A DNA stretch of 64,000 nucleotides from Streptomyces sp. CB02414 (GCF_001905385.1 NZ_LIPF01000003.1:558001-622000); one strand, 5' to 3'. Numbered from the stretch's first letter, positions 24,768 to 32,876 are shown. Program-made: numbers and translations. Notes: a model not told the origin generated them from the sequence alone.

Positions 24768-25685
24768 ATGGGCGAGGGCACGGGCCGGGACGTCGGGGCG
24801 CCGAGGATCGCCGTCGCCGTGGTCACCATGGGGAACCGGCCCGCCGAGGTCGACGCCCTGCTGGAGTCCGTGGCCAAGCAGGACGTGCCGCCCGCCCGGA
24901 TCGTGATCGTCGGCAACGGCTGCCCGCTGCCCGAGTTCGCCGCACGGCTGTCGTTGCCCGGCGAGGTCACGGCGATCGAGGTCGACGAGAACCTCGGCTG
25001 CCCCGGCGGACGGAACGTGGCGCTCGCGCGGCTGCGGGAGTTCGGCGACACCGACGTGGTCGTGGAACTGGACGACGACGGGCTCCTCGTGGACGCCGAT
25101 GTGCTGCGTCGGGTCGGGGAGCTGTTCGCGGCCGACGAGCGGCTCGGCATCGTGGGCTTCCGGATCGCCGACGAGCACGGCGAGACACAGCAGCGGCACG
25201 TCCCCCGGGTCGGCGCCTCCGATCCCATGCGGGGCGGGTACGTCACCGGGTTCCTGGGCGGCGGGCACGCGCTGCGGTCGGCGATGCTCGACGAGGTCGG
25301 CGACTGGCCCGCCGAGTTCTTCTTCGCGCACGAGGAGACCGACCTCGCCTGGCGTGCCGCCGACTCCGGCTGGCGCATCCTCTACGCGCCCGAGCTGCTG
25401 CTCCAGCACCCGAAGACCTCGCCCGCGCGGCACGCCGTCTACTTCCGGGTCAACGCCCGCAACCGTGTCTGGCTGGCCCGGCGCCGACTGCCGCTCCCGC
25501 TCATCCCCGTCCACCTCGGCGTGTGGATACTGCTCACGGTGGCGCGCCACCGGTCGCTCGGTGGGCTGCGGGCCTGGTTCGGCGGGTTCGTGGAGGGGAT
25601 GCGCAGGCCTGCGGGGGAGCGGCGGCCGATGCGGTGGCGGACCGTGGGACGGCTCACGCGGCTGGGACGGCCGCCCGTCATCTGA
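24768..25685 (+). CDS. Family 2 glycosyltransferase
   Basis: A 305-residue GT-A fold enzyme. The N-terminal RIAVAVVTMGNRPAEVDALLESV is typical of the nucleotide-sugar domain, LDDD (residues ~103-106) replaces the DXD metal site, GGGHALRS lies in the acceptor region, and FFFAHEETDLAWRA is the ED(Y)DL-like catalytic block. Two hydrophobic stretches near the C-terminus may tie it to the membrane. The donor sugar and acceptor are unknown. It is convergent with the DNA polymerase gene. Confidence 0.8.
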   Translation: MGEGTGRDVGAPRIAVAVVTMGNRPAEVDALLESVAKQDVPPARIVIVGNGCPLPEFAARLSLPGEVTAIEVDENLGCPGGRNVALARLREFGDTDVVVELDDDGLLVDADVLRRVGELFAADERLGIVGFRIADEHGETQQRHVPRVGASDPMRGGYVTGFLGGGHALRSAMLDEVGDWPAEFFFAHEETDLAWRAADSGWRILYAPELLLQHPKTSPARHAVYFRVNARNRVWLARRRLPLPLIPVHLGVWILLTVARHRSLGGLRAWFGGFVEGMRRPAGERRPMRWRTVGRLTRLGRPPVI

Positions 25686-25709
25686 CGGCGGGCGGGGTGC
25701 GCGCGCCGC

Positions 25710-27404
25710 TCACTTGGCGTCCGCGTAGCACTCCACCACCGCCGTCGTGAACGGGAAGCGCACCGGCGTCCGGCCGAACGTCAGCCGCCCCGCCAGTTCC
25801 GCCGATTCCCGTATCGCCGCGACGACGGCGTCGGCCTCCTGCCTCGGACAGTGCACGATCACCTCGTCGTGCTGGAAGAAGACCAGCTCCGCCGCCCTCC
25901 CCGCACAGGCCTGCCGCAGCGCGGCGAGCAGCAGCAGGGCCCAGTCGGCGGCGCTGCCCTGGACCACGAAGTTGCGGGCGAAGCGGCCCCGGGCGCGGGC
26001 GTTGGTGGAGGCGTAGCCGGGCACCCACTCCTGCGGGCCGGGGTCGTCCGGCTGCCGCTCCTCCTGCGGGATGCCGGCCTCCTCGGGCGCGTCGTCGGAG
26101 GAACCCGCGGCCGGCGGGCAGGTGCGTCCCAGCCAGGTCCGCACGAGCCGCCCCTCCTCTCCCGCGCGGGCCGCGTCGTCGACGTACGCCACCGCGCGGG
26201 GGAAGCGGCGTCTGAGCGCGGCGAGGTTCTTCAGGCCGTCGCCGGAGGTCTGGCCGTAGACCGCGCCGAGCACGGCGAGCTTGGCCTGGTCGCGGTCGCC
26301 GGAGAAGGCGCGGTCGGAGACGGACTGGTAGAGGTCGGTCTCCCGGCCGCCCACCTCCATCAGGCCCGGGTCCCGGGAGATCGCCGCCAGCACCCGCGGC
26401 TCCATCTGGTCGGCGTCGGCGACGACCAGGACCCAGCCCGGGTCGGCGACGACGGCCCGCCGGATCACCTTGGGGATCTGGAGTCCGCCCCCGCCGTTGG
26501 TCACCCAGCGCCCGGTGACGGTGCCGCCGGCCAGGAACTCGGGGCGGAAGCGGCCCTCGCGCACCCAGTCCTGGAGCCAGGACCAGCCGTGGGCGACCCA
26601 GATCCGGTACAGCTTCTTGTACTCGATCAGCGGCTTCACGGCCGGGTGGTCGACGGACTCGATCTCCCACCGGCGGGTGGAGCCGACCTTGATCCCGGCC
26701 TGCGCGAACGCCTTGACCACGTCTGCGGGCAGGTCGGGCCGTACCCGGCGGCCGAAGGCGGCGGACACCTCCTCGGCCAGCTCCGCCAGGCGGCGCGGCT
26801 CGCCCCCGCCCGCGTACCGCTCGCCGAGCAGGTCGTGCAGGACCTCGCGGTGCACGTCGGTCCGCCAGGGCAGCCCCGCGCGGTTCATCTCGGCGGCCAC
26901 CAGCATCCCCGCCGACTCGGCGGCCGTCAGCAGCCGCAGCCGGTCGGGGTGCGCGGACCGGTCGTGCCGGCGCTGCTGCTCGGCGTAGACGGCGAGCAGG
27001 TCGTCCAGGGGCAGGTGGACGGCCTGGGGTTCGAAGAGCGAGGACTGGGCGCCTGGCTCGGCGGAGCGCTGCGGCGGGTCGGGCGGTACGGGTCCGCCGT
27101 GCAGCCGGGCCAGGGCGGCGGCGGCCGAGCGGGGCTGCCCGTAGTGCCCCTCGTGGCCCAGCAGGAGGGTCTCGGCGGCCTCCACGTCGTAGCACCGCTC
27201 TACCCGGACCCCTTCGGCGAGCAGGCGCGGGTAGATCTCGGAGGTGGACCGCCACACCCAGCGCGAGACGTCCGGCCGGGCGCGCACCGCCTCAGCCGGT
27301 CCCGGCTCTCGCCGCACCGGTCCCGCGGGCAGCCCGCCGGGGCCGAGGGGGGCGACCTCCACGCCACCGTCCTCGGCCACGGCGAGCGCCCACCGGTCGG
27401 CCAT
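25710..27404 (-). CDS. Family A DNA polymerase (short PolA paralogue)
   Basis: A 564-residue paralogue of DNA polymerase I with no 5'-3' exonuclease domain. Motif A is VADADQMEPRVLAA, motif B DQAKLAVLGAVYGQTSG (Leu where Pol I has Phe or Tyr), and motif C FFQHDEVIVH. The N-terminal ~200 residues correspond to a degenerate 3'-5' exonuclease fold. Its promoter resembles the PafBC damage motif, which suggests a repair or damage-tolerance role (inference). The ATG has GACACT 6 nt upstream and no ribosome site. Confidence 0.85.
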   Translation of the reverse strand: MADRWALAVAEDGGVEVAPLGPGGLPAGPVRREPGPAEAVRARPDVSRWVWRSTSEIYPRLLAEGVRVERCYDVEAAETLLLGHEGHYGQPRSAAAALARLHGGPVPPDPPQRSAEPGAQSSLFEPQAVHLPLDDLLAVYAEQQRRHDRSAHPDRLRLLTAAESAGMLVAAEMNRAGLPWRTDVHREVLHDLLGERYAGGGEPRRLAELAEEVSAAFGRRVRPDLPADVVKAFAQAGIKVGSTRRWEIESVDHPAVKPLIEYKKLYRIWVAHGWSWLQDWVREGRFRPEFLAGGTVTGRWVTNGGGGLQIPKVIRRAVVADPGWVLVVADADQMEPRVLAAISRDPGLMEVGGRETDLYQSVSDRAFSGDRDQAKLAVLGAVYGQTSGDGLKNLAALRRRFPRAVAYVDDAARAGEEGRLVRTWLGRTCPPAAGSSDDAPEEAGIPQEERQPDDPGPQEWVPGYASTNARARGRFARNFVVQGSAADWALLLLAALRQACAGRAAELVFFQHDEVIVHCPRQEADAVVAAIRESAELAGRLTFGRTPVRFPFTTAVVECYADAK

Positions 27405-27410
27405 GTCGCG

Positions 27411-27433
27411 AGTGTCGCAGCAGGGACTGACAA
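27411..27433 (-). promoter_or_regulatory. PafBC-type damage promoter of the polymerase gene, leaderless
   Basis: On the minus strand: TTGTCAGTC, 8 bp, GACACT, 6 bp, ATG. It matches eight of the nine upstream bases of the RecA-NDp consensus and its spacing. The -10 placement puts the transcription start at the start codon. Confidence 0.55.
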
Positions 27434-27465
27434 CGGCCCCTCGCCGTGACCACCGGGGCGTCGGC

Positions 27466-28227
27466 TCAGCCCTCCTGCCGGCCGGTCTCCGCCCCCTCCG
27501 GCTCCTGGGCCATCTCGATGAACTGGGCCAGCGCCTCGGTGATGTACCGCTCGGTGGCCTCCTTGCCGAGCCCGAGCCCGCTGAGCACGCCCTCGCCGTT
27601 CTCGTGCTCCAGCAGGGCGAGCAGGATGTGCTCGGTGCCGATGTAGTTGTGGCCGAGGCGCAGGGCCTCGCGGAAGGTGAGTTCGAGGACCTTCTTGGCG
27701 GCGGGGCCGTAGGGCACCAGCTCCGGGACCTCCGCCGCGGCGGGCGGGAGCGCCGCGGTCGCCGCCTCCCGCACCGCGTCCGGCGCCACGCCCTGTGCGG
27801 CGATCGCCTTGGCGGAGAGGCTCTCGCTCTCGGTGAGGAGGCCGAGGACCAGGTGCTCGGGCAGGCCCTCGGTGTTGCCGGCGGTCTTGGCCGCGTTGTG
27901 GGCGGCCATCACGGCGTTGCGGGCACGGGGCGTGTAGCGGCTGAAGCCCTGGTTCGCGTCCAGGTCGGCGGACTCCTTGGGCACGAACCGCTTCTGCGCG
28001 GCCTGCCGGGTGACGCCCATGCTCTTGCCGATGTCCGTCCAGGACGCGCCCGAACGCCGGGCCTGGTCCACGAAGTGGCCGATGAGGTGGTCGGCCACCT
28101 CACCGAGGTGTTCGCCGGCGATGACGGCGTCCTGGAGCTGTTCGAGGGGCTCCGCGTGCACCTTCTTGATCGCCGTGATGAGTTCGTCGAGGCGTACGGA
28201 TGACGTGATGCTCGGGTTCGTCGTCAT
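27466..28227 (-). CDS. Clp N-terminal domain protein with an HTH segment
   Basis: A 253-residue protein. The first ~80 residues hold a helix-turn-helix, SWTDIGKSMGVTRQAAQKRF. The rest is a double Clp-N (ClpA/ClpC adaptor-binding) repeat, seen as FSRYTPRARNAVMAAHNAAK and LRLGHNYIGTEHILLALLEHENGEG. There is no AAA+ ATPase domain. The combination suggests a transcription factor linked to Clp proteolysis. The inverted repeats covering its own promoter imply autoregulation. Divergent from the DUF2786 gene. Confidence 0.8.
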   Translation of the reverse strand: MTTNPSITSSVRLDELITAIKKVHAEPLEQLQDAVIAGEHLGEVADHLIGHFVDQARRSGASWTDIGKSMGVTRQAAQKRFVPKESADLDANQGFSRYTPRARNAVMAAHNAAKTAGNTEGLPEHLVLGLLTESESLSAKAIAAQGVAPDAVREAATAALPPAAAEVPELVPYGPAAKKVLELTFREALRLGHNYIGTEHILLALLEHENGEGVLSGLGLGKEATERYITEALAQFIEMAQEPEGAETGRQEG

Positions 28228-28275
28228 GTGTCAACCGTAGGTTGCGGCCCATTCGCTGTCAACCGATAGTTGACA
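28225..28275 (-). promoter_or_regulatory. Promoter and double operator of the Clp-N/HTH gene
   Basis: On the minus strand: TTGACA (28257-28262), 17 bp, TACGGT (28234-28239), 6 bp, ATG. The -35 lies inside the perfect inverted repeat TGTCAACCGATAGTTGACA (28257-28275); the -10 lies inside a second one, CAACCGTAGGTTG (28232-28244). A bound repressor would block the promoter. The mRNA would be leaderless. The first palindrome also contains TTGACA on the plus strand (28270-28275), facing the DUF2786 gene. Confidence 0.7.
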
Positions 28276-28310
28276 GCCTGGGTGTCCGGTGGTCGTGGCA
28301 CCATCGCCGG

Positions 28311-29450
28311 GTGAGTACGCCCCGCACCGTCGACCGTGCCTTCGAGACCGCCCTGTACGACACCGGCGACGCCGCCCTCGACGGCGCCGCCTCGCTGCTG
28401 GCCGCCGACCCGGCGGCGGACGCGGAACTGGCCCGGCGGGGCGAGGAGTTCGTGGCGGCTGCCTGGCGGCGCGGCTGGCAGCCCGCCGACCTCGTACGGA
28501 TCGTGCGGCGCGAGCTGGACGACACGCACGTGCGGCTGGTGGCGGCACTGATCCGCGCCCAGGCGCCGGACGACCGCCCGCGCGGGCCCCGCTGGACCGC
28601 CCAGCTCGACGCCGTACCGGACCAGGCACCGCCCCGCACCGACCGCTTCTCGCACGCCACCGCCGTACTGGAGCTGTACCGCCTGCTGCTGCGGCTGCCC
28701 GTGCTGGAACCGCTGGAAGCGCCGCGGGCGCCGGGCGCGCCGCGCGGCGAGGCCCGGCCGGAGTCCCGCGCCCTCGCGCGTATCCGCGCACTGCTCGCCA
28801 AGGCGGAGGCGACCGGGTTCCCGGAGGAGGCTGAGGCGCTGAGCGCCAAGGCGCAGGAGCTGATGGCCCGGCACAGCGTCGACGAGGCGCTGCTGGCGGC
28901 CGGCGCCCCCTCGCCCGACGCGCCGGGAGCCTGCCGGATCGGGGTGGAGCCGCCGTACGAACAGGCCAAGGCGGTGCTGCTGGACGCGGTGGCCGACGCC
29001 AACCACTGCCGCGCGGTGTGGAACGAGGCCCTCGGCTTCTCGACAGTCGTCGGCTTCGAGGGCGACCTGGAGTCGGTCGAACTCCTCTACACCTCGCTGC
29101 TGGTGCAGGCCGAGGCCGCGATGGCGAAGGCGGAGGCGGCGCAGCGTGCCGGCGGGCGCAAGCGGACCAAGACCTTCCGGCAGTCGTTCCTCGCCGCGTA
29201 CGCACACCGCGCGGGCACCCGGCTCCGGGCGGCGGCCGAGGCGGCCACCGCCGAGGGCGGGGCGGCGGCGGGCGTGGACCTGCTGCCGGTCCTGGCCTCC
29301 CGCGAGGTCGCGGTCACCGACCGGCTGGAGCGCCTGTTCCCGGAGACGACCACGACCCGCCTGCGCGGTGTCTCCGACGCGGCGGGCTGGACGGAGGGCA
29401 CCCGCGCGGCCGACGACGCGCGGGTCGAGCGCCGACGGCCGCTGCGGTAG
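28311..29450 (+). CDS. DUF2786 domain protein
   Basis: A 379-residue cytoplasmic protein. The DUF2786 segment is RALARIRALLAKAEATGFPEEAEALSAKAQELMARHSVDEALL (residues ~153-197), shared with phage and actinobacterial proteins of unknown function. A later block, VGFEGDLESVELLYTSLLVQA, is typical of the same group. GTG 28311 is chosen because the frame upstream runs through the operator; CACCAT lies 6 nt before it, again without a ribosome site. It probably shares control with the divergent Clp-N/HTH gene. Confidence 0.7.
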   Translation: MSTPRTVDRAFETALYDTGDAALDGAASLLAADPAADAELARRGEEFVAAAWRRGWQPADLVRIVRRELDDTHVRLVAALIRAQAPDDRPRGPRWTAQLDAVPDQAPPRTDRFSHATAVLELYRLLLRLPVLEPLEAPRAPGAPRGEARPESRALARIRALLAKAEATGFPEEAEALSAKAQELMARHSVDEALLAAGAPSPDAPGACRIGVEPPYEQAKAVLLDAVADANHCRAVWNEALGFSTVVGFEGDLESVELLYTSLLVQAEAAMAKAEAAQRAGGRKRTKTFRQSFLAAYAHRAGTRLRAAAEAATAEGGAAAGVDLLPVLASREVAVTDRLERLFPETTTTRLRGVSDAAGWTEGTRAADDARVERRRPLR

Positions 29451-29474
29451 CGCACCGCGCGGTGGCGGCCCGGC

Positions 29475-30146
29475 TCAGGAACCGAGGCCCTCGGTCGGCA
29501 GGCCGGGCGGCAGCGAGCCGCCCTCGGACCGGGTGTACGTCTCCTCGCCGACGCCGCCTTCCCACGTCACCTTCAGCGAGGTGTCGTCGACCGACTCGAC
29601 CGTGCCCCTCGCCCGGTCGTCGCTGCCGGCGGTGCACTTCAGGCGGATGGTCCGGGTGCCGGACTCCTCACCGGCGGTGCCGCTGCACACGGTCCCGCCG
29701 GTGGCGAAGAGGGCGGCCTGGTCGCCGGTGACCATCAGCGCGACCGCCTGGCCGTCGGCGGTGGCGAGCCAGCTGCCCTCCAACTCCCCGGCCGCGGAGG
29801 GCGATCCGCCTGTTCCGCCGCCGGTCTGCGAGCTCGCGCTCGCGGAGGCGCTGGGCGCCGCCGACGACTTGTCCCCGCCCGAGCCGCCGTCGTCGGAGTC
29901 GCCGCTGTCGGTGCACGCGGTCAGCGCCAGGGCGCCCATCAGCCCGACGGTCACGGCCGCAGCCCGCAGGGACCGCCGGGCCGACCGGGCCGACCGCCCG
30001 CGCGGACCCCCGGTGCTTCCGGGCACACTCACAGCAGTACTCGCAGCCGTACTCACAGCCGTACTCCTAGCCGTGCCAGTCGCGTTCGCCGTGCTTGCCG
30101 TGCTCGCCGTGCTGTCCACCCTCACCCGTGTCACCGGAAGCTCCAA
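29475..30146 (-). CDS. Secreted lipoprotein of unknown function
   Basis: Up to 223 residues with a lipobox LTAC near residue 78, followed by a long Ser/Gly/Asp linker and a ~95-residue C-terminal domain (GSWLATADGQAVALMVTG...). The N-terminal ~38 residues before GTG 30032 are a low-complexity STAV repeat produced by a 12-bp tandem repeat, so the true start is probably the GTG at 30032 (SVPGSTGG...) and the signal peptide lies downstream of it. No known domain is recognised. Confidence 0.65.
   Translation of the reverse strand: MELPVTRVRVDSTASTASTANATGTARSTAVSTAASTAVSVPGSTGGPRGRSARSARRSLRAAAVTVGLMGALALTACTDSGDSDDGGSGGDKSSAAPSASASASSQTGGGTGGSPSAAGELEGSWLATADGQAVALMVTGDQAALFATGGTVCSGTAGEESGTRTIRLKCTAGSDDRARGTVESVDDTSLKVTWEGGVGEETYTRSEGGSLPPGLPTEGLGS
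30031..30071. repeat. 12-bp tandem repeat, about three copies
   Basis: ACAGCAGTACTC, GCAGCCGTACTC, ACAGCCGTACTC and a partial fourth copy follow each other. Read on the minus strand they encode STAV-like units at the doubtful N-terminus of the lipoprotein ORF. Confidence 0.6.
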
Positions 30147-30187
30147 GCTGTTGCCGGACGGCCGTTCGGCCCCAAGACAGCCGCAAG

Positions 30188-30493
30188 CTACCAGGAGGCC
30201 TTGCGCACCCCGGGAAGATTCCCGGCGTGTGCCTGCTCACGCAGGTTCACCCTGGACAGTCCGAAGGTGCGCAGATAGCCGCGCGGGCGCCCGTCGACCT
30301 GGTCGCGGTTGCGTACCCGCGTGGGGCTCGCGTCGCGGGGCTGCCGACGCAGTTCCCGCTGGGCGGCGAGCCGTTCGGCCTCCGTGGCGGACGGCCGGCG
30401 GACGATCTCCTTCAGCTCGGCCCGGCGCGCGGCGTACCGCGCGACGGTCCGCTGCCGCTGCTCGTTCTTCGCGATCTTGCTCTTCTTCGCCAT
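30188..30493 (-). CDS. rpsN: Ribosomal protein S14, zinc-independent form
   Basis: A 101-residue S14 ([21 protein letters not shown]..., ending [18 protein letters not shown]). It lacks the two CxxC zinc pairs of the short form, so it can replace the zinc-containing paralogue when zinc is scarce. Its ATG overlaps the L28 stop (ATGA), so both are made from one mRNA. Control by Zur is inferred from the box upstream. Confidence 0.92.
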   Translation of the reverse strand: MAKKSKIAKNEQRQRTVARYAARRAELKEIVRRPSATEAERLAAQRELRRQPRDASPTRVRNRDQVDGRPRGYLRTFGLSRVNLREQAHAGNLPGVRKASW

Positions 30494-30729
30494 CAGATCC
30501 TCACTCCCCGGGCGCGGATGCGCGCCACCGCCGCCTCGACGCCGATCGCGTCGACGGTCTTGATCCCCTTCGCGCTCAGCTTCAGCCGGACGTGCCGGTT
30601 CTCGCTCGGCAGCCAGTAGCGCCTGGTCTGGACGTTGGGGTCGAAGCGGCGGGAGGTCCGCCGGTGGGAGTGCGAGATGCGGTTGCCGAAGCCGGGCCTG
30701 GCCCCGGTGAGCATGCAGTGGGCGGACAC
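30493..30729 (-). CDS. rpmB: Ribosomal protein L28, alternative form
   Basis: A 78-residue L28 ([34 protein letters not shown]...). It has a single Cys rather than the paired cysteines of zinc-binding L28. GTG 30729 has an AAGGAGAGG ribosome site upstream. First gene of the leftward arm of the zinc-starvation cluster; S14 follows with a 1-base overlap. Confidence 0.92.
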   Translation of the reverse strand: MSAHCMLTGARPGFGNRISHSHRRTSRRFDPNVQTRRYWLPSENRHVRLKLSAKGIKTVDAIGVEAAVARIRARGVRI

Positions 30730-30767
30730 GGTGACGTACCTCTCCTTCGGGTCGGTCGACCCCTAGC

Positions 30768-30788
30768 TGTTAATGGAATTCATTTTCA
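30768..30788. promoter_or_regulatory. Zur box between the divergent ribosomal protein genes
   Basis: The 21-bp site reads TGAAAATGAATTCCATTAA on the minus strand (plus two bases), close to the Streptomyces Zur motif TGaaAAtGatTTtCA-type palindrome. It lies between rpmB and rpmG and directly abuts a TAAGAT hexamer (30790-30795), 7 nt before the rpmG start. Zur with zinc would silence both arms. This control is established for the corresponding S. coelicolor cluster. Confidence 0.8.
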
Positions 30789-30802
30789 GTAAGATACCAG
30801 CC

Positions 30803-30967
30803 ATGGCACGCAACGAACTCCGCCCGGTCATCAAACTCCGGTCCACCGCCGGGACCGGCTTCACCTACGTCACCCGCAAGAACCGGCGCAACGACCCCGA
30901 CCGGCTGGTCCTGCGCAAGTACGACCCGGTGGCCGGCCGCCACGTCGACTTCCGAGAGGAGCGCTGA
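30803..30967 (+). CDS. rpmG: Ribosomal protein L33, zinc-independent form
   Basis: A 54-residue L33 ([20 protein letters not shown]...) without the two CxxC pairs. ATG 30803 gives the family length; an upstream in-frame codon at 30773 would fall inside the Zur box. TAAGAT 7 nt before the ATG and no ribosome site suggest a leaderless mRNA. Confidence 0.93.
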   Translation: MARNELRPVIKLRSTAGTGFTYVTRKNRRNDPDRLVLRKYDPVAGRHVDFREER

Positions 30968-30972
30968 CCCCC

Positions 30973-31227
30973 GTGCGCAAGGGAATCCACCCCGAGTACC
31001 GCCCGGTCGTCTTCCGCGACCGCGCCGCCGACTACGCCTTCCTCACCCGCTCGACCATGACGAGCGAGCGCACGATCGAGTGGGAGGACGGCAACACCTA
31101 CCCGGTCGTCGACGTCGAGATCTCGGACGTCAGCCACCCCTTCTACACCGGCACCGCCCGCGTCCTGGACACCGCCGGCCGCGTCGAGCGCTTCGAGCGC
31201 CGGTACGGGAAGCGGGGCGGGGCATGA
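30973..31227 (+). CDS. rpmE2: Ribosomal protein L31 type B
   Basis: An 84-residue L31 of the cysteine-free type ([28 protein letters not shown]...). It substitutes for zinc-binding L31 when zinc is limiting, which releases zinc from ribosomes. It starts 5 nt after L33 and its stop overlaps the next gene's ATG (ATGA). Confidence 0.93.
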   Translation: MRKGIHPEYRPVVFRDRAADYAFLTRSTMTSERTIEWEDGNTYPVVDVEISDVSHPFYTGTARVLDTAGRVERFERRYGKRGGA

Positions 31228-32411
31228 GCGGGCCGGAGCGCCCGGCCCTGCCCGTGGTGATCGTCGGCGGACTGCACGCCGACGCCCGCAAGGCGGCCGT
31301 GGCCCGGCTCCTCGCCGACGTGCCCGGCAGTGTCGTACTCCACCACGACCTCGCCACGGCCACCGCGGGCACGGTCGTACGGACCGTGCGGGACGCCACC
31401 GGCATCCGCTCCGCCGGCGAGGCGCCGCTCGTCAACGACTGCGCCTGCTGCGCCCTGCGCGAGGACCTCGTCCCCGAGCTGGCACGGCTCGCGCACGCCG
31501 GAGGCACCCCGCTGGCGGTCGTCGAGCTGTGGGACTCCGTGGAGCCCAAGGCGATGGCCGAGGTGGTGACGGCCGGCGGCTTCACCGTCACCGGCGTGAT
31601 CACCGCCGTCGACCCGGCCCTCGTGCTGCCCTACCTCGGCAACGGCGACGACCTCGCCGAGGGCGGCCTCGCCGCCGCGGCCACCGACCAGCGCACCGTC
31701 GCCGACACCTTCGCACGCCAGCTGGAGTACGCCCCCGTCCTCGCCCTCGCCGACTCCCCGGAGGCCGACGACGAGGACCGCGAGCTGCTGGCCCAGCTCC
31801 ACCCGACGGCCCGCCGGGTCCCGATCGGGCAGGGCGGCCCGGCGAGCGGCCACGGCGACCGGAACGGCTCCTCCTCCCCGCTGGCCCGTGCCGCGCGGGC
31901 CGGCTTCGACGTCGAGGCCGCGGCCGCCGCCCAGCACCCGGCCTGCGCCCTGCTGCCCGCCGAGGCCGACGCGCACGGCGTCTCCACCCTGGTGTGGCAC
32001 AGCCGCCGGCCCTTCCACCCGGAACGGCTCTACGCGGCGCTGGAGGACCTGACCTGCGCCGCGGCCCGCAGCCGGGGCCGGTTCTGGCTCGCCGACAAGG
32101 CGGACACGCTGCTGCACTGGGACGCCGCGGGCGGGGCGCTGTGCGTGGAGAGCGCGGGGCCCTGGCTCGCCTCGCTGCCCGACGCCGCGTGGGAGATGGT
32201 CCCGCCCGTACGCCGCGCCGCCGCCGCGCTGGACTGGCACCCCGAGCACGGCGACCGATGCCAGCACCTGGTCTTCACGTCCCCCGGCCTCGACCGCGAC
32301 GGCCTCGAACGGCTCCTGGAGTCCTGCCTGCTGACCGACGCCGAGTACGCCGCCGGGCAGGCCGCCTGGGAGCGCCTTCCGTCCGCCTTCGACACCCTCC
32401 TGGAGGTCTGA
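31224..32411 (+). CDS. CobW/COG0523-family protein with altered Walker A
   Basis: A 395-residue protein in the zinc-starvation operon. It keeps the family's CxCC metal motif ([12 protein letters not shown]) and the C-terminal CobW domain ([19 protein letters not shown]). The usual GxxGxGKT GTP-binding loop is replaced by [18 protein letters not shown], which lacks the GKT/S triad, so GTPase activity is doubtful. COG0523 proteins in Zur regulons are thought to be zinc chaperones. Translationally coupled to L31. Confidence 0.85.
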   Translation: MSGPERPALPVVIVGGLHADARKAAVARLLADVPGSVVLHHDLATATAGTVVRTVRDATGIRSAGEAPLVNDCACCALREDLVPELARLAHAGGTPLAVVELWDSVEPKAMAEVVTAGGFTVTGVITAVDPALVLPYLGNGDDLAEGGLAAAATDQRTVADTFARQLEYAPVLALADSPEADDEDRELLAQLHPTARRVPIGQGGPASGHGDRNGSSSPLARAARAGFDVEAAAAAQHPACALLPAEADAHGVSTLVWHSRRPFHPERLYAALEDLTCAAARSRGRFWLADKADTLLHWDAAGGALCVESAGPWLASLPDAAWEMVPPVRRAAAALDWHPEHGDRCQHLVFTSPGLDRDGLERLLESCLLTDAEYAAGQAAWERLPSAFDTLLEV

Positions 32412-32417
32412 GACCCC

Positions 32418-32651
32418 ATGCCCCGCAAGAGCGACCGCAAGCCCGCCAAGCAGCGGCCCAATCCGCTGGACCAGGCCAAAGTGACGTACATCGACTACAA
32501 GGACACCGATCTGCTGCGGAAGTTCATCTCCGACCGAGGGAAGATCCGCAGTCGCCGCGTCACCCGTGTGACGTCCCAGCAGCAGCGGCAACTGGCCAGG
32601 GCGATCAAGAACGCCCGGGAGATGGCGCTGCTGCCGTACTCCGTGCGCTGA
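32418..32651 (+). CDS. rpsR: Ribosomal protein S18, alternative copy
   Basis: A 77-residue S18 ([19 protein letters not shown]... [41 protein letters not shown]). It is the second, zinc-independent paralogue, lacking cysteines. Last gene of the rightward Zur-controlled operon, 6 nt after the CobW-like gene, and followed by a strong terminator. Confidence 0.93.
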   Translation: MPRKSDRKPAKQRPNPLDQAKVTYIDYKDTDLLRKFISDRGKIRSRRVTRVTSQQQRQLARAIKNAREMALLPYSVR

Positions 32652-32685
32652 CCTGCGCCGCCGGGCCGTCCACCGGCGCCGGGAC

Positions 32686-32717
32686 CCGGGGGCCCGCTCG
32701 ACCGAGCGGGCCCCCGG
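32686..32717 (+). terminator. Terminator of the rpmG operon
   Basis: A perfect 15-bp stem (32686-32700 with 32703-32717) around a 2-nt centre. Confidence 0.8.
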
Positions 32718-32720
32718 TGT

Positions 32721-32825
32721 TGGTGCATGTTGTTGCATGTTCTCCGAATTCGGGGGCATACGGGGGAACGAGTTCTTCGGAGCGGGCGTCAAAGAGTGCA
32801 GGACTCGGTAAAGCGGTCGTCAAAG
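32721..32825. repeat. Two pairs of direct repeats upstream of the DUF397 gene
   Basis: TGGTGCATGT (32721-32730) is followed directly by TGTTGCATGT (32731-32740). Further on, GCGGGCGTCAAAG (32782-32794) and GCGGTCGTCAAAG (32813-32825) lie 31 bp apart, about three helical turns. They lead into the 29-bp element at 32848. The spacing suits cooperative protein binding. Confidence 0.5.
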
Positions 32826-32847
32826 CTGTAACTGAGGGAACACCCCG

Positions 32848-32876
32848 CGTGCACGTGCATTTGCTCATGCATCTGC
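32848..32876. repeat. 29-bp element, copy 1 (upstream of DUF397 gene)
   Basis: This 29-bp sequence recurs in inverted orientation at 33897-33925 with 26 of 29 identical bases. It contains the self-complementary TGCACGTGCA and two TGCATYTGC-like units. Its right end lies 81 nt before the DUF397 start. A TATGAT -10 candidate follows at 32890-32895, so the element overlaps the -35 region. Confidence 0.7.

Noticed and set aside
22638..24768. A duplicated tRNA-Thr 3' end marking an att site within the window
   Set aside because: I found no second copy of the T-arm/acceptor sequence between the tRNA and the polymerase gene, so no island ends are visible here.
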